The translations under genes and the position numbers were made by a program. Positions 9,704 through 19,036 of a stretch of 37,554 nucleotides of DNA are shown piece by piece. The notes below the pieces were generated by a model. The model was given only the letters and a program-made list of their open reading frames with translations, ran no database searches and was not told the origin of the DNA. The stretch covers positions 1 to 37,554 of the forward strand of contig JAILRI010000202.1 of NCBI GenBank assembly GCA_024698555.1, written 5' to 3'. Position 1 is the first letter of the stretch; every line of letters begins with the position of its first letter. This DNA comes from Lachnospiraceae bacterium. Its GTDB lineage: Bacteria; Bacillota; Clostridia; Lachnospirales; Lachnospiraceae.

Positions 9704-11488
9704 ATGGCTGACCAACGAAACACCTACCGCCAGGACGAGCGGCTGGATGAGCCCTTTGACTTAAGGCACCTGCTGCTGGCATCGGCGTACATAAAGAAAT
9801 ATACAGGCAAGATGGGGCTGGCCATACTGCTTAGCGCCGTTGGCGGCGCGGCAGGTCTGCTCTCGCCCATGATCACGCGTAAGGCTCTCGATGAAGCGAT
9901 CCCGCAGGGAAACACTCCTTACCTGCTGCAGCTGGCAGGCTTGCTGGTCGCGGTATTCGTGGTAAGCGTCATTTTCACCACCATACGTTCGCGTATCATG
10001 ACGAAGGTATCGCAGCACATCATCTATGACATCCGCAAGGATCTGTTCGCCCATCTGCAGCGCTTAAGCTTTAAGTATTTCGACGACCGCCCTCACGGCA
10101 AGATCCTGATCCGTGTCGTCAACTATGTAAATTCCGTGTCCGACATGCTCTCCAACGGTCTGATCAACGTGATCCTGGAGACCTTTAACCTGATCTTCAT
10201 CGTCATTTTCATGCTGATGGTGGATGTGCAGATGTCGCTCGTGGTCATGTGCGGCGTACCCGTGCTGGCCGTGTTCATGTTCTGGATCAAACAGAAACAG
10301 CGCAAGGCCTGGCAGACGGTTTCCAACAAAAACTCGAACCTTAACGCCTATCTGCAGGAAAATATAGTAGGCGCGCGTATCACGCAGATATTCGCCCGTG
10401 AAAATGAAAATGCCGAGATCTTCTCCGGACTGGCTGATGACTGCCGCAGGACCTGGATGAAGGCCGTCAGCTACAACAACCTGGTATGGCCCGGTATTGA
10501 CGGGATCTCTGTACTCATCCGCGCCGCCATCTTCATCTTCGGAATGGTCGTGTTCGGACAGGGCGCGAAGACTGTCGGTACCATCATCGCCATTTCAAGC
10601 TATGCCTCCAGATTCTGGCAGCCCATCATGAACATGGGCAATATCTTCAACAACTTCCTGAATAACATGGCTTATCTCGAGCGTATCTTCGAAACCATGG
10701 GCGAGAAGGTAGAAGTCGACGATGCTCCGGATGCCGCTGTCATGCCTCCTATAGAGGGAAGGGTTGAGTTTAAAAATGTCAGCTTTTCCTACGAGGAAGG
10801 CAAAGAGATCCTGCATCACGTATCATTTACCGTTGAACCCGGCATGAGCGTGGCGCTCGTCGGACCTACAGGAGCCGGCAAGAGCACCATCGTAAATCTG
10901 GTCTCCAGGTTCTACAACGTTGACAGCGGCCAGGTGCTCATCGACGGACAGGATATCTCAAAAGTTACACTGCACTCCCTTCGTTCCCAGATGGGCATCA
11001 TGCTGCAGGACAGCTTCATTTTCTCAGGTACCATTAAGGATAATATTCTTTACGGCAAGCTTGGCGCAAGCGATGCCGAGGTGAAGGAAGCCGCTGAAAA
11101 AGTCTGCGCGGACAGCTTTATCTCGCGTATGCCCGACGGCTACGATACTGAGGTCAAGGAAAGAGGATCACTCCTCAGCCAGGGACAGAAGCAGCTCATA
11201 TCCTTCGCCAGGACTCTGATCTCGAATCCTTCGATCCTGGTACTTGACGAGGCCACCTCCTCTATAGATGTACAGACAGAAAAGGCCCTGCAGCAGGGTC
11301 TCGAGACCATGCTTCACGGCAGGACTTCATTTATCATCGCTCACAGGCTTTCCACCATCCGAAGCTGTGACCTGATCATGTATATCGACGATGGCGGCAT
11401 ATTAGAAGCCGGTACTCACGAGGAGCTTATGAAAAAGGGCGGCGCGTATTTCCACCTGTATACTGCGCAGCTGGAAGATATTGCCTGA
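9704..11488 (+). CDS. ABC exporter half-transporter (TMD-NBD), catalytic-site subunit
   Basis: 594 aa; Walker A GPTGAGKST, signature LLSQGQKQ, Walker B ILVLDEATSSID, H-loop IIAHRLST. Confidence 0.93.
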   Translation: MADQRNTYRQDERLDEPFDLRHLLLASAYIKKYTGKMGLAILLSAVGGAAGLLSPMITRKALDEAIPQGNTPYLLQLAGLLVAVFVVSVIFTTIRSRIMTKVSQHIIYDIRKDLFAHLQRLSFKYFDDRPHGKILIRVVNYVNSVSDMLSNGLINVILETFNLIFIVIFMLMVDVQMSLVVMCGVPVLAVFMFWIKQKQRKAWQTVSNKNSNLNAYLQENIVGARITQIFARENENAEIFSGLADDCRRTWMKAVSYNNLVWPGIDGISVLIRAAIFIFGMVVFGQGAKTVGTIIAISSYASRFWQPIMNMGNIFNNFLNNMAYLERIFETMGEKVEVDDAPDAAVMPPIEGRVEFKNVSFSYEEGKEILHHVSFTVEPGMSVALVGPTGAGKSTIVNLVSRFYNVDSGQVLIDGQDISKVTLHSLRSQMGIMLQDSFIFSGTIKDNILYGKLGASDAEVKEAAEKVCADSFISRMPDGYDTEVKERGSLLSQGQKQLISFARTLISNPSILVLDEATSSIDVQTEKALQQGLETMLHGRTSFIIAHRLSTIRSCDLIMYIDDGGILEAGTHEELMKKGGAYFHLYTAQLEDIA

Positions 11489-11506
11489 GAAATCACTGAA
11501 TAATAA

Positions 11507-11538
11507 GAGCCGGGGACTGCACCCCGGCTCATTTTTTT
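11507..11538 (+). terminator. Rho-independent terminator after the ABC exporter pair
   Basis: GAGCCGGGG-loop-CCCCGGCTC followed by ATTTTTTT. Confidence 0.85.
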
Positions 11539-11540
11539 CT

Positions 11541-13094
11541 TTAATCTTCTCTTACGGCCTTCATGGCCTTTTTATTTTCATACATGATGGCATCCGCCCG
11601 TTTAAAGGTATCTGAGATCGACTTGTCGACAGCAGGGTCGAACCGGGCGAAACCGACGGCAGCGGAAGTTCTTCTCCAGGGCTTTAAGCTCTCGTCCTTT
11701 GACAGCGCGTCGATCCTGCGCCTGAACGCCTCCTCGTCCTTTTCGGCATTGTCAAAGCTGTTTCCTACCAGCACCGCGACAAATTCATCTCCGCCTATGC
11801 GGTAAACATTTTCAGCGGGATAAATATCACATACCAGCTCGTAAAGGTTGATGAGAGCGGCATTTCCTTTGGAATGACCGTATGTATCGTTGATCTTTTT
11901 CAGGTAGTTCAGATCGATCATGGCGATACCGAATTCGGTATTGCCGCTGTTGATCAGATTGTCGATATTGCCGCACATACTGTCGTAAGCGGTCTTGTTG
12001 TAGGAACCCGTCAGCGAATCCTTCATGGCCAGCTGGTTGACTACCACTTCACGGGCCTTTGAATCGGTATACAGTGACTGCGCCTCTGAATATTCATCCA
12101 GATATTTCTTCAGTTCACGGATCATCTCAGCGACCTGGGCAGTCAGGCTTTCCATCTCTATCGAGGTGCAGGAGGCCGGATTGAGCCTGTCTGCTATCTG
12201 ATAATCCTTGGTAACGCTGAACTCATGCACCGCATTGTTCAGTTTGGTTATATTGTTAACATAACGGCGCTTGATAATGAGAAACATACCAACACCGCAA
12301 AGTAAGTATACCAGAGCAACCACCGCGCCCAGCAGGATCGCGTTCCATGCCGCGGCGGAATTGACAGCGCTTATATCTATCTCGCTGACTATCAGACCCA
12401 TCTTCTCCCCGTTTATGATCACAGGAGTATAGTAGGAATAAGTACGTCCGTTCTCATTGTCCCATTTCTGGAATTCGTCCAGCTCCTCACCGAGCTTCCA
12501 GGTATTCCACATAATGGGCACTTCCTCAGGATCATTTTCCTCCGGCGAGTCCGAAAAATATACGACCATTTCATCAGGATTGTCTTCTTTTGGGCTCTTC
12601 CAGACATCCACGATATAAGATACGCTTGAGTCGTCATTCGGCACGATCATGTAAAAATATGTAAGCTTAAACTCATCCTTTACCGCCTGAAACATATTCC
12701 ACCAATATACGGTATCGTACTCCAGATATTTTATCAGAGCGTCACCTTCCAGGTCGTCAATGGTTATATCCGTCCCGAAATTCTTGCCCGGATAATCGGC
12801 GGAAAATATTTCCAAAAATCGGTTGTACTCATCCTGACTGTTTATATCGTTCATGGAAATATGCATCTGATCGCCATATTCCTTAAGATATTTGGCAAAC
12901 CGGTAAAAATCATTGCTGTCTGCAAGGATCTGGTGCCTCATATATGCGTTTATATTCTTCAATTCAAGTAGATGAAGATCGCGGTGCACTCCATACTCGT
13001 TCCTGTATGCTATTGCAACGAACGTACATATCGAAATGATCCCGAATATAATGAAAATGACGGCAAATTGTACGGCCAATGTCCGTTTCTTCAT
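11541..13094 (-). CDS. Membrane-bound GGDEF diguanylate cyclase with a Cache-like extracytoplasmic sensor
   Basis: Track ORF extends to 13166; ATG at 13094 (MKKRTLAVQFAVIF) is preceded by GGAGG. Two TM segments flank a ~220-aa extracytoplasmic region; YRIGGDEFVAVL intact. Confidence 0.9.
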   Translation of the reverse strand: MKKRTLAVQFAVIFIIFGIISICTFVAIAYRNEYGVHRDLHLLELKNINAYMRHQILADSNDFYRFAKYLKEYGDQMHISMNDINSQDEYNRFLEIFSADYPGKNFGTDITIDDLEGDALIKYLEYDTVYWWNMFQAVKDEFKLTYFYMIVPNDDSSVSYIVDVWKSPKEDNPDEMVVYFSDSPEENDPEEVPIMWNTWKLGEELDEFQKWDNENGRTYSYYTPVIINGEKMGLIVSEIDISAVNSAAAWNAILLGAVVALVYLLCGVGMFLIIKRRYVNNITKLNNAVHEFSVTKDYQIADRLNPASCTSIEMESLTAQVAEMIRELKKYLDEYSEAQSLYTDSKAREVVVNQLAMKDSLTGSYNKTAYDSMCGNIDNLINSGNTEFGIAMIDLNYLKKINDTYGHSKGNAALINLYELVCDIYPAENVYRIGGDEFVAVLVGNSFDNAEKDEEAFRRRIDALSKDESLKPWRRTSAAVGFARFDPAVDKSISDTFKRADAIMYENKKAMKAVRED

Positions 13095-13293
13095 TTCAAA
13101 CCTCCGCTTGTTACAAAACTGCCCTGAACAGCAGCTTTTTTGCCCCCTCTCGGTTTTTACCCACACACAATTAGAGGTATTATAACATCATTATCCGAAA
13201 TATACAACTTTTTTCAAAAAATGACTTCATTTACTTTTATACATATGCTATGATACGTGTCGGATCAAATTCCTTATAAGGGAGCAGGAAGAC

Positions 13294-13827
13294 ATGAAAG
13301 GTGAAAAGACACTCAGTACCAAAGAGATCTTTACAGGCCGGATAATAAAGGTTCATGTAGATGATGTGGAGCTGGAAAACGGTAAAAAAGGCTATCGTGA
13401 GGTGGTAGATCACCCCGGCGGAGTATGCGTAGCGGCGGTAACCGCCTGCAAGGAACTGCTCTTTGTGCGCCAGTTCCGCTATCCGTATCATGAGGTATGC
13501 TTAGAGCTTCCGGCGGGTAAGCTTGAGCCGGGCGAGGATCCTGCGGACGCGATCAAGCGGGAGCTTAAGGAAGAGACCGGCTGCACAGGAAAAAACTGGC
13601 AGTTTATGGGCAATCTTTACCCTTCTCCGGGATATTGCGGCGAGATCATCCGTTTATGGATGTGCGAAGTGGATACCGAATCCTCCGAACAGGATCTGGA
13701 TGAAGATGAATTTGTGGAATGCGAACGCATAAGCATCGAGAAAGCCATGGATATGGTCATGAAAGGCGAGATCCCTGACGCCAAAACCCAGGTACTCATC
13801 ATGAAAGCAGCAAAGCTGTACATATAA
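13294..13827 (+). CDS. NUDIX hydrolase, ADP-ribose pyrophosphatase-like
   Basis: 177 aa; Nudix box GKLEPGEDPADAIKRELKEETG; GGGAGCAGG upstream. Confidence 0.9.
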   Translation: MKGEKTLSTKEIFTGRIIKVHVDDVELENGKKGYREVVDHPGGVCVAAVTACKELLFVRQFRYPYHEVCLELPAGKLEPGEDPADAIKRELKEETGCTGKNWQFMGNLYPSPGYCGEIIRLWMCEVDTESSEQDLDEDEFVECERISIEKAMDMVMKGEIPDAKTQVLIMKAAKLYI

Positions 13828-13831
13828 TACA

Positions 13832-13865
13832 GCCGCCGCACTTTTACAGGTGCGGCGGCATTATT
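13832..13865 (+). terminator. Probable (bidirectional) terminator hairpin
   Basis: GCCGCCGCAC-TTTTACAG-GTGCGGCGGC, perfect 10-bp stem between convergent genes; weak T-tract. Confidence 0.65.
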
Positions 13866-13883
13866 ATCTCTGAAAATCAGGTT

Positions 13884-15029
13884 TTATTTGGCATTGTAAA
13901 TATTCAGCGGGTAATATCTCATATATCCGTCCCAGGGATCTGTGATACCGAAGGGAATATTCTTGGGCAGGCAGATCGCTTTCAAAGCGGGCAGATTGCC
14001 TTTGTGATACTCTCTGTTCAGGATATCGACCATATATTCAAAATCAAGCTTGCACAGCCCCTTTAAGCCGCTTAAGTCGATCTGTTCTACTTTCTTGGCA
14101 TTCTTGGCGTTAAATTCAGCGCCTTCCTCCCAGTAAACCGAATGATAATTGTAGTAATACGACTCGTATACGGTCATCTTTCCGAGTACCTTTTTCCCGC
14201 TCTTGATCGTAACTGTTCCATAGCATTCGGAATCATCGGAAAAGCTCTTCTTATAGGTTGCGACAGCTGTAGTCTTATATTTCTCAGCCTTCTTGCTGCC
14301 GGCCTTCTTTGAGGTGATGGAAAGAACAGCCTTATTGACAGTGTCTCCGGCATCATCATCATACATGCCGTAAATGCTTACCTTCGCGCTTCCGTCTGTA
14401 TTGTACTCATAAGCGTAGCATCCTTCTTCATCGCCTACAGACCCTAACTCGTAGCCATCCTCGAAAACACATCCGACTCTGATATATCCGCCCGAAAGAC
14501 CTGTAGCCTTGTTGATCACGTATGAGGTCTGGCCAACGGGAAGAGTATTGTTGATATCTCCTTCAGGAGAACCGATCACTATGCTCTTGACATGCTTGTC
14601 AGCTTTGATCTTCAGATCAAAGGTCATGGTGCCATAAGCATTGATGACGAACACGCCCTTATTGGGAACCGTGATGAACGGGGTTGAATTGTCCTCGTCA
14701 AAATAAAGATCCTGATAATCGTTGTAATAGTCCGAATCCTCGCTATCGTAAGTGTAGAAATAGATCACGGATTCATCTGTAATCTCGTAGCCTTCAAGTG
14801 GAGTCACGATAAATCTTATCTGTGATCCGCCGGGAACCGATGCGCCGGGTTTGATAACCTCACCCTTCGCATTGTAAGCTGTTACATCAACTCCTCTTCT
14901 GGTATGCAGATATTCATCATAATAATACTTACAGGTGCCTTTGGCTGCCGCTTCAGCTCCTGCCGGAACCGCAAATACTACCAGCGACGCGATAAGCAGC
15001 AAAGATAATAAAGTCTTTAATCTTTTCAT
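13884..15029 (-). CDS. Secreted Tyr/Asp-rich protein of unknown function
   Basis: Signal peptide MKRLKTLLSLLLIASLVVFAVPAGAEA from ATG 15029 (the track extends to a GTG at 15122). No family recognised. Confidence 0.75.
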   Translation of the reverse strand: MKRLKTLLSLLLIASLVVFAVPAGAEAAAKGTCKYYYDEYLHTRRGVDVTAYNAKGEVIKPGASVPGGSQIRFIVTPLEGYEITDESVIYFYTYDSEDSDYYNDYQDLYFDEDNSTPFITVPNKGVFVINAYGTMTFDLKIKADKHVKSIVIGSPEGDINNTLPVGQTSYVINKATGLSGGYIRVGCVFEDGYELGSVGDEEGCYAYEYNTDGSAKVSIYGMYDDDAGDTVNKAVLSITSKKAGSKKAEKYKTTAVATYKKSFSDDSECYGTVTIKSGKKVLGKMTVYESYYYNYHSVYWEEGAEFNAKNAKKVEQIDLSGLKGLCKLDFEYMVDILNREYHKGNLPALKAICLPKNIPFGITDPWDGYMRYYPLNIYNAK

Positions 15030-15170
15030 AGAACCATCAGGCAGGGAACCCCCTGCGCTCCTCCTTGTATTATTGAACGGAAGTCTTAAAAATCCGCTTC
15101 CGAACGAAACTGATTCTACCACATTCGTAAAATAAAATCAAGTGATCAAAAAGAATGGGCAAAGTATAAG

Positions 15171-15199
15171 TTGTCAAAAAGTGAAGTTGGTGTTATACT
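15171..15199 (+). promoter_or_regulatory. Promoter TTGTCA-N17-TATACT upstream of the hybrid histidine kinase
   Basis: Direct reading; ~70 nt leader before ATG 15271. Confidence 0.5.
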
Positions 15200-15270
15200 G
15201 TATAATAGAAGGATATGCAAAAGCAACTGTCGTTTCTGCTTTTATTCCTCTCCTTAAGCGAGGTTTGTAT

Positions 15271-17502
15271 ATGTATACAAAGGTCATTTATGTGCTGGTG
15301 GACAGCCTGGCGATCATCGCCATTTTACTCACCTACGGGGCATTACGGAAGCTGAGCACGGAATACGCCCGGCTTTTGCGTCACGCTCTTATCTTTGGCG
15401 CCTTTGCGATCTTTACGAATATCCTGATCGCCGTAGCACCAAACCCTTCGTTTGCAAATCATTCCTATTCATTTTATTTTGCCTCTATTGACTGGATACT
15501 GTTGTATCTCACGGGCTTCTGCCTTTCCTATACCGATCACGAGAAATCTCTGCGCGTATTGCGTATACCTGCTCTCATCATCATGATCGCCGATTCGGTC
15601 GCCATATTGCTGAACCCCTTGTTCGGTCACTGTTTCAGCATCTACGAAAAGATCCATTCGGATGCCATATTCTATCAGACTACGTTTAAACCTCTGTATT
15701 ATGTGCATCTGGGGATCGACTACATAGCGGTTCTTATCACTATGTTTTTCATCATCTACAGGATCAGCAAAAGCTACGATCTGTACCGCCAGAAATATGT
15801 CATGATCCTGGCTGTGCTCCTGCTCGTAGTAATCTTAAATCTCCTGTATATGACACTGTCTCTGGTACTCGACGCGTCAGTCATCTTCTACGCCGTGGCA
15901 GGAACTCTCATATATTTCTGTATCGTACGTTTCGTGCCCAAAAAACTTATGACCGACTCCATAAGCATGGTGGCGGACGACATGAAGGAAGGTCTGGTCC
16001 TGTTCGATCTCAAGGAAGAATGCATTTTCGCGAACGATTTCTTTAAACGCCGTTTCGGTCTGAATGAGTCCACCATCTCATTTTCATCCGAGCCCATGTG
16101 CTCCGTGATCCGGTCGCTCAAGGACAAAGGTGAGGAATTCGGCAAAACTACTTACCTCAACATGCGTGAAAGCGAAAAAGGAATAGAGGAAGAACACTAT
16201 CAGATACGCTATAACCAGTTAAAAGATAAGAAAGGCAGGGGTATCGGCACTTACCTCCTGGTCGAGGACGATACCGAGGAAATGTCTTATCTGAAGCAGA
16301 TCAGGGCTGCCCGTGATGAGGCCAACGAAGCCAATCGTGCCAAGAGCATATTCCTGGCCAATATGTCCCACGAGATCAGAACCCCGCTCAACGCCGTGCT
16401 GGGTATGAATGAGATGATCCTGAGGGAATCGAAGGATCCACAGCTGATCAGCTATGCCCGCAATATCCGGACTTCAGGCAATTCGCTCCTGCACCTGATC
16501 AATGATATCCTCGATTTCTCCAGGATCGAAGCCCGCAAGATGGATATCCTGCCGTCTCAGTACAATCCCCACGACCTGCTTCGCGAATGCTACGACAATT
16601 TTGAAAAGTCCGCTGCCGGAAAAGGGCTGTCTTTCAAGATCGAATGCAATACCAATATCCCTAAATCTCTTACGGGTGATTACCGGCATATACTTCAGAT
16701 ACTTTCAAATCTGGTTTCAAATGCCGTTAAATACACAAAAACCGGTTCAGTCATTATCTCCATGGGTATCCTGGAAGCCAGCGCCAGAGACAGGAAACGT
16801 GTAACGCTCATGCTGACCGTAACCGACACCGGCATAGGTATCGCCCGGGAAGATATCCCGCAGCTGTTTAATTCTTTCCAGCGTGTCAATGAAAAAGAGA
16901 ATGCCACCATTCAGGGTACAGGACTGGGGCTGGCCATCGCCAAAGAGCTGGTGGAACTGATGGGCGGAAGTATAAGAGTAGACAGCATACTGGGTAAGGG
17001 CAGCCGTTTTACGATCTCTGTTCCCCAGCTTGTTGCCGATCCTACACCCATCGGTGAATTCAGAAAGGATATCCTCGAAGAAGAGAAAGCCTATCATGAA
17101 AGCTTCCGTGCTCCCGACGCGCATGTACTGGTCGTGGATGATGTGGATGTCAATATTGTGGTAATCTGCGAGCTGCTCAAAAAGACCGAGATCCAGGTAG
17201 ATACCGCCTCCAGCGGTGATGAAGCCATCGCCATGTGCACCGTAAGGAAATACGACCTGATCCTGCTCGACCACAGGATGCCCAATAAAGACGGCATCGA
17301 AACCTTCCATGAGATCAGGCAGGACGGACAGAACACGGACACGCCTGTGATCATGCTCACGGCCAACGCATTGTCCGGCGCAGCTGAGGAATATCAGAAA
17401 GAAGGCTTCATTGACTATCTGACAAAGCCCATTGACAGCAAGGCACTGGAGCAGTCACTCGCGAAATACCTGCCGAAAGAGAAGGTGCTGAGAGAAAAGT
17501 AA
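15271..17502 (+). CDS. Hybrid sensor histidine kinase / receiver with a multi-TM N-terminal sensor
   Basis: ATG 15271 (MYTKVIYVLVDSLAI) preceded by GCGAGG; track ORF starts at 15142. About 7 TM segments, PAS-like region, NMSHEIRTPLNAVLGM, HATPase motifs GTGLGLAI, REC domain DLILLDHRMPNKDG. Confidence 0.92.
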   Translation: MYTKVIYVLVDSLAIIAILLTYGALRKLSTEYARLLRHALIFGAFAIFTNILIAVAPNPSFANHSYSFYFASIDWILLYLTGFCLSYTDHEKSLRVLRIPALIIMIADSVAILLNPLFGHCFSIYEKIHSDAIFYQTTFKPLYYVHLGIDYIAVLITMFFIIYRISKSYDLYRQKYVMILAVLLLVVILNLLYMTLSLVLDASVIFYAVAGTLIYFCIVRFVPKKLMTDSISMVADDMKEGLVLFDLKEECIFANDFFKRRFGLNESTISFSSEPMCSVIRSLKDKGEEFGKTTYLNMRESEKGIEEEHYQIRYNQLKDKKGRGIGTYLLVEDDTEEMSYLKQIRAARDEANEANRAKSIFLANMSHEIRTPLNAVLGMNEMILRESKDPQLISYARNIRTSGNSLLHLINDILDFSRIEARKMDILPSQYNPHDLLRECYDNFEKSAAGKGLSFKIECNTNIPKSLTGDYRHILQILSNLVSNAVKYTKTGSVIISMGILEASARDRKRVTLMLTVTDTGIGIAREDIPQLFNSFQRVNEKENATIQGTGLGLAIAKELVELMGGSIRVDSILGKGSRFTISVPQLVADPTPIGEFRKDILEEEKAYHESFRAPDAHVLVVDDVDVNIVVICELLKKTEIQVDTASSGDEAIAMCTVRKYDLILLDHRMPNKDGIETFHEIRQDGQNTDTPVIMLTANALSGAAEEYQKEGFIDYLTKPIDSKALEQSLAKYLPKEKVLREK

Positions 17503-17520
17503 AATATCCGCACAAAAGAT

Positions 17521-17562
17521 AACCGGGGCATTGCATGTTTAAAGTGCTGTACCCCGGTTTTG
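17521..17562. terminator. Bidirectional terminator between convergent genes
   Basis: AACCGGGG...CCCCGGTTTTGT stem-loop between the histidine kinase stop (17502) and the minus-strand gene stop (17569). Confidence 0.7.
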
Positions 17563-17568
17563 TCATCT

Positions 17569-18969
17569 TCACTTTATATCTATTCCGGACGCGATCAGCT
17601 CGTCCCTGTACATATCTACCTGTGCCTGCATCTCATCATCGGAGATCAGAGTGATACGGCCGTTCTCGTATTCCTTATCCACCCACACCTTGATCTTCTC
17701 GCAGACCGGATGCTTCTTGCTGATGGCCTTGTCAAAATTCAGATGGTAGCGGCGGTTGATCCAGCAAGCTATGCCCGCGATACCTGATGAATTATTGACC
17801 GAAACCGCGGCCGGACGGCCGAGTATCTTCTCGGTATCAAAAATATTGTAGATCTCCTCGTCCTTTAAGAGTCCGTCGGCGTGGATACCGGCTCTGGTCA
17901 GGTTGAAATTACGCCCTACGAAAGGTGTCATGGGAGGCAGGTCATACCCCGTCTCATTTACTATATAATCCGCAAGCTCAGTGATGACCTTGGGATCCAT
18001 GCCGTTAAAATGTCCCCGCAGCGAGGCGTATTCCATGACCATAGCCTCGGTAGGCACATTGCCCGTACGCTCACCTATGCCGAGCAGAGAGCAGTTTACT
18101 GCCGAGCATCCGTACATCCAGGCTGTCGCCGCATTGACCACGCCCTTGTAAAAATCATTGTGTCCGTGCCACTCCAGCATTTCGCTGGGGAAACCCGCAT
18201 AGTGCGTAAGACCGTAAATGATACCTGAAATGGAACGGGGAAGCGAAACTCCCGAATAAGGAATGCCGTAACCCATGGTATCGCACACACGCAGCTTGAT
18301 CGGAACTCCGCTCTCATCGGAAAGCTTGCGTAAAGCGCCGGCAAAAGGAATAACAAATCCGTAGAAGTCAGCTCTCGTGATGTCCTCCAGATGGCAACGG
18401 GGACGCAAGCCCGCCTCTATGCACTCCTTCGCGATCCCCATGTATTTATCGAGCGCCTGCTTACGGGTCAGTCCCATCTTGTTGAAAATATGGTAATCCG
18501 AAGCACTCATGAGCACGCCTGTTTCCTTGACTCCTAAGTCCTTCACCAGCTCAAAGTCCTTTTTCGATGCCCTGATCCAGGTCGTGATCTCGGGGAACCT
18601 GTAATCCAGCTCCATGCACTTCTCCAGCGCATCCCTGTCCTTCTTTGAATAAACGAAAAACTCGGTCTGGCGGATCATGCCCTTAGGTCCTCCCAGACGG
18701 TTAAGCATCTTATATATCTCAACCATCTGATCCGTCGTATACGGCGTGCGGGACTGCTGGCCGTCGCGGAAGGTCGTATCGGTGATGAAAATGTCTTCCG
18801 GCATGTTTGCCGGTACCTTACGGTAGTTGAATGCCACCTTCGGAACATCGGTGTAGGGATATATCTCACGGAAAAGCTCAGGCTTTTCAACATCCTGCAG
18901 CTCATAGGCGTAAGGATCCTGCTCCAGGAGATTGGTGTTGGGATTCAGATAAAGTTTGCTGTAAACCAC
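17569..18969 (-). CDS. DRE-TIM metallolyase (2-isopropylmalate/homocitrate synthase-like; possible Re-citrate synthase)
   Basis: 466 aa with GTG start preceded by AGAGG; ITDTTFRDGQQSR metal/catalytic motif, HGHNDFYK, GERTGNVPTEAMV, RAGIHADGLLK. Confidence 0.85.
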   Translation of the reverse strand: MVYSKLYLNPNTNLLEQDPYAYELQDVEKPELFREIYPYTDVPKVAFNYRKVPANMPEDIFITDTTFRDGQQSRTPYTTDQMVEIYKMLNRLGGPKGMIRQTEFFVYSKKDRDALEKCMELDYRFPEITTWIRASKKDFELVKDLGVKETGVLMSASDYHIFNKMGLTRKQALDKYMGIAKECIEAGLRPRCHLEDITRADFYGFVIPFAGALRKLSDESGVPIKLRVCDTMGYGIPYSGVSLPRSISGIIYGLTHYAGFPSEMLEWHGHNDFYKGVVNAATAWMYGCSAVNCSLLGIGERTGNVPTEAMVMEYASLRGHFNGMDPKVITELADYIVNETGYDLPPMTPFVGRNFNLTRAGIHADGLLKDEEIYNIFDTEKILGRPAAVSVNNSSGIAGIACWINRRYHLNFDKAISKKHPVCEKIKVWVDKEYENGRITLISDDEMQAQVDMYRDELIASGIDIK

Positions 18970-19036
18970 GATGCTACCTCTTTTCGGTATAATTTACTCT
19001 GATGCTTTATTACTTTAACGCAGAAAATCAAATTTG

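Noticed and set aside
9613-9704. Second MarR-like operator (TTTAG-TTCC-CTAAA) between the two exporter genes
   Set aside because: Only 5-bp half-sites, and the two genes are likely co-transcribed; expected by chance in AT-rich spacer.
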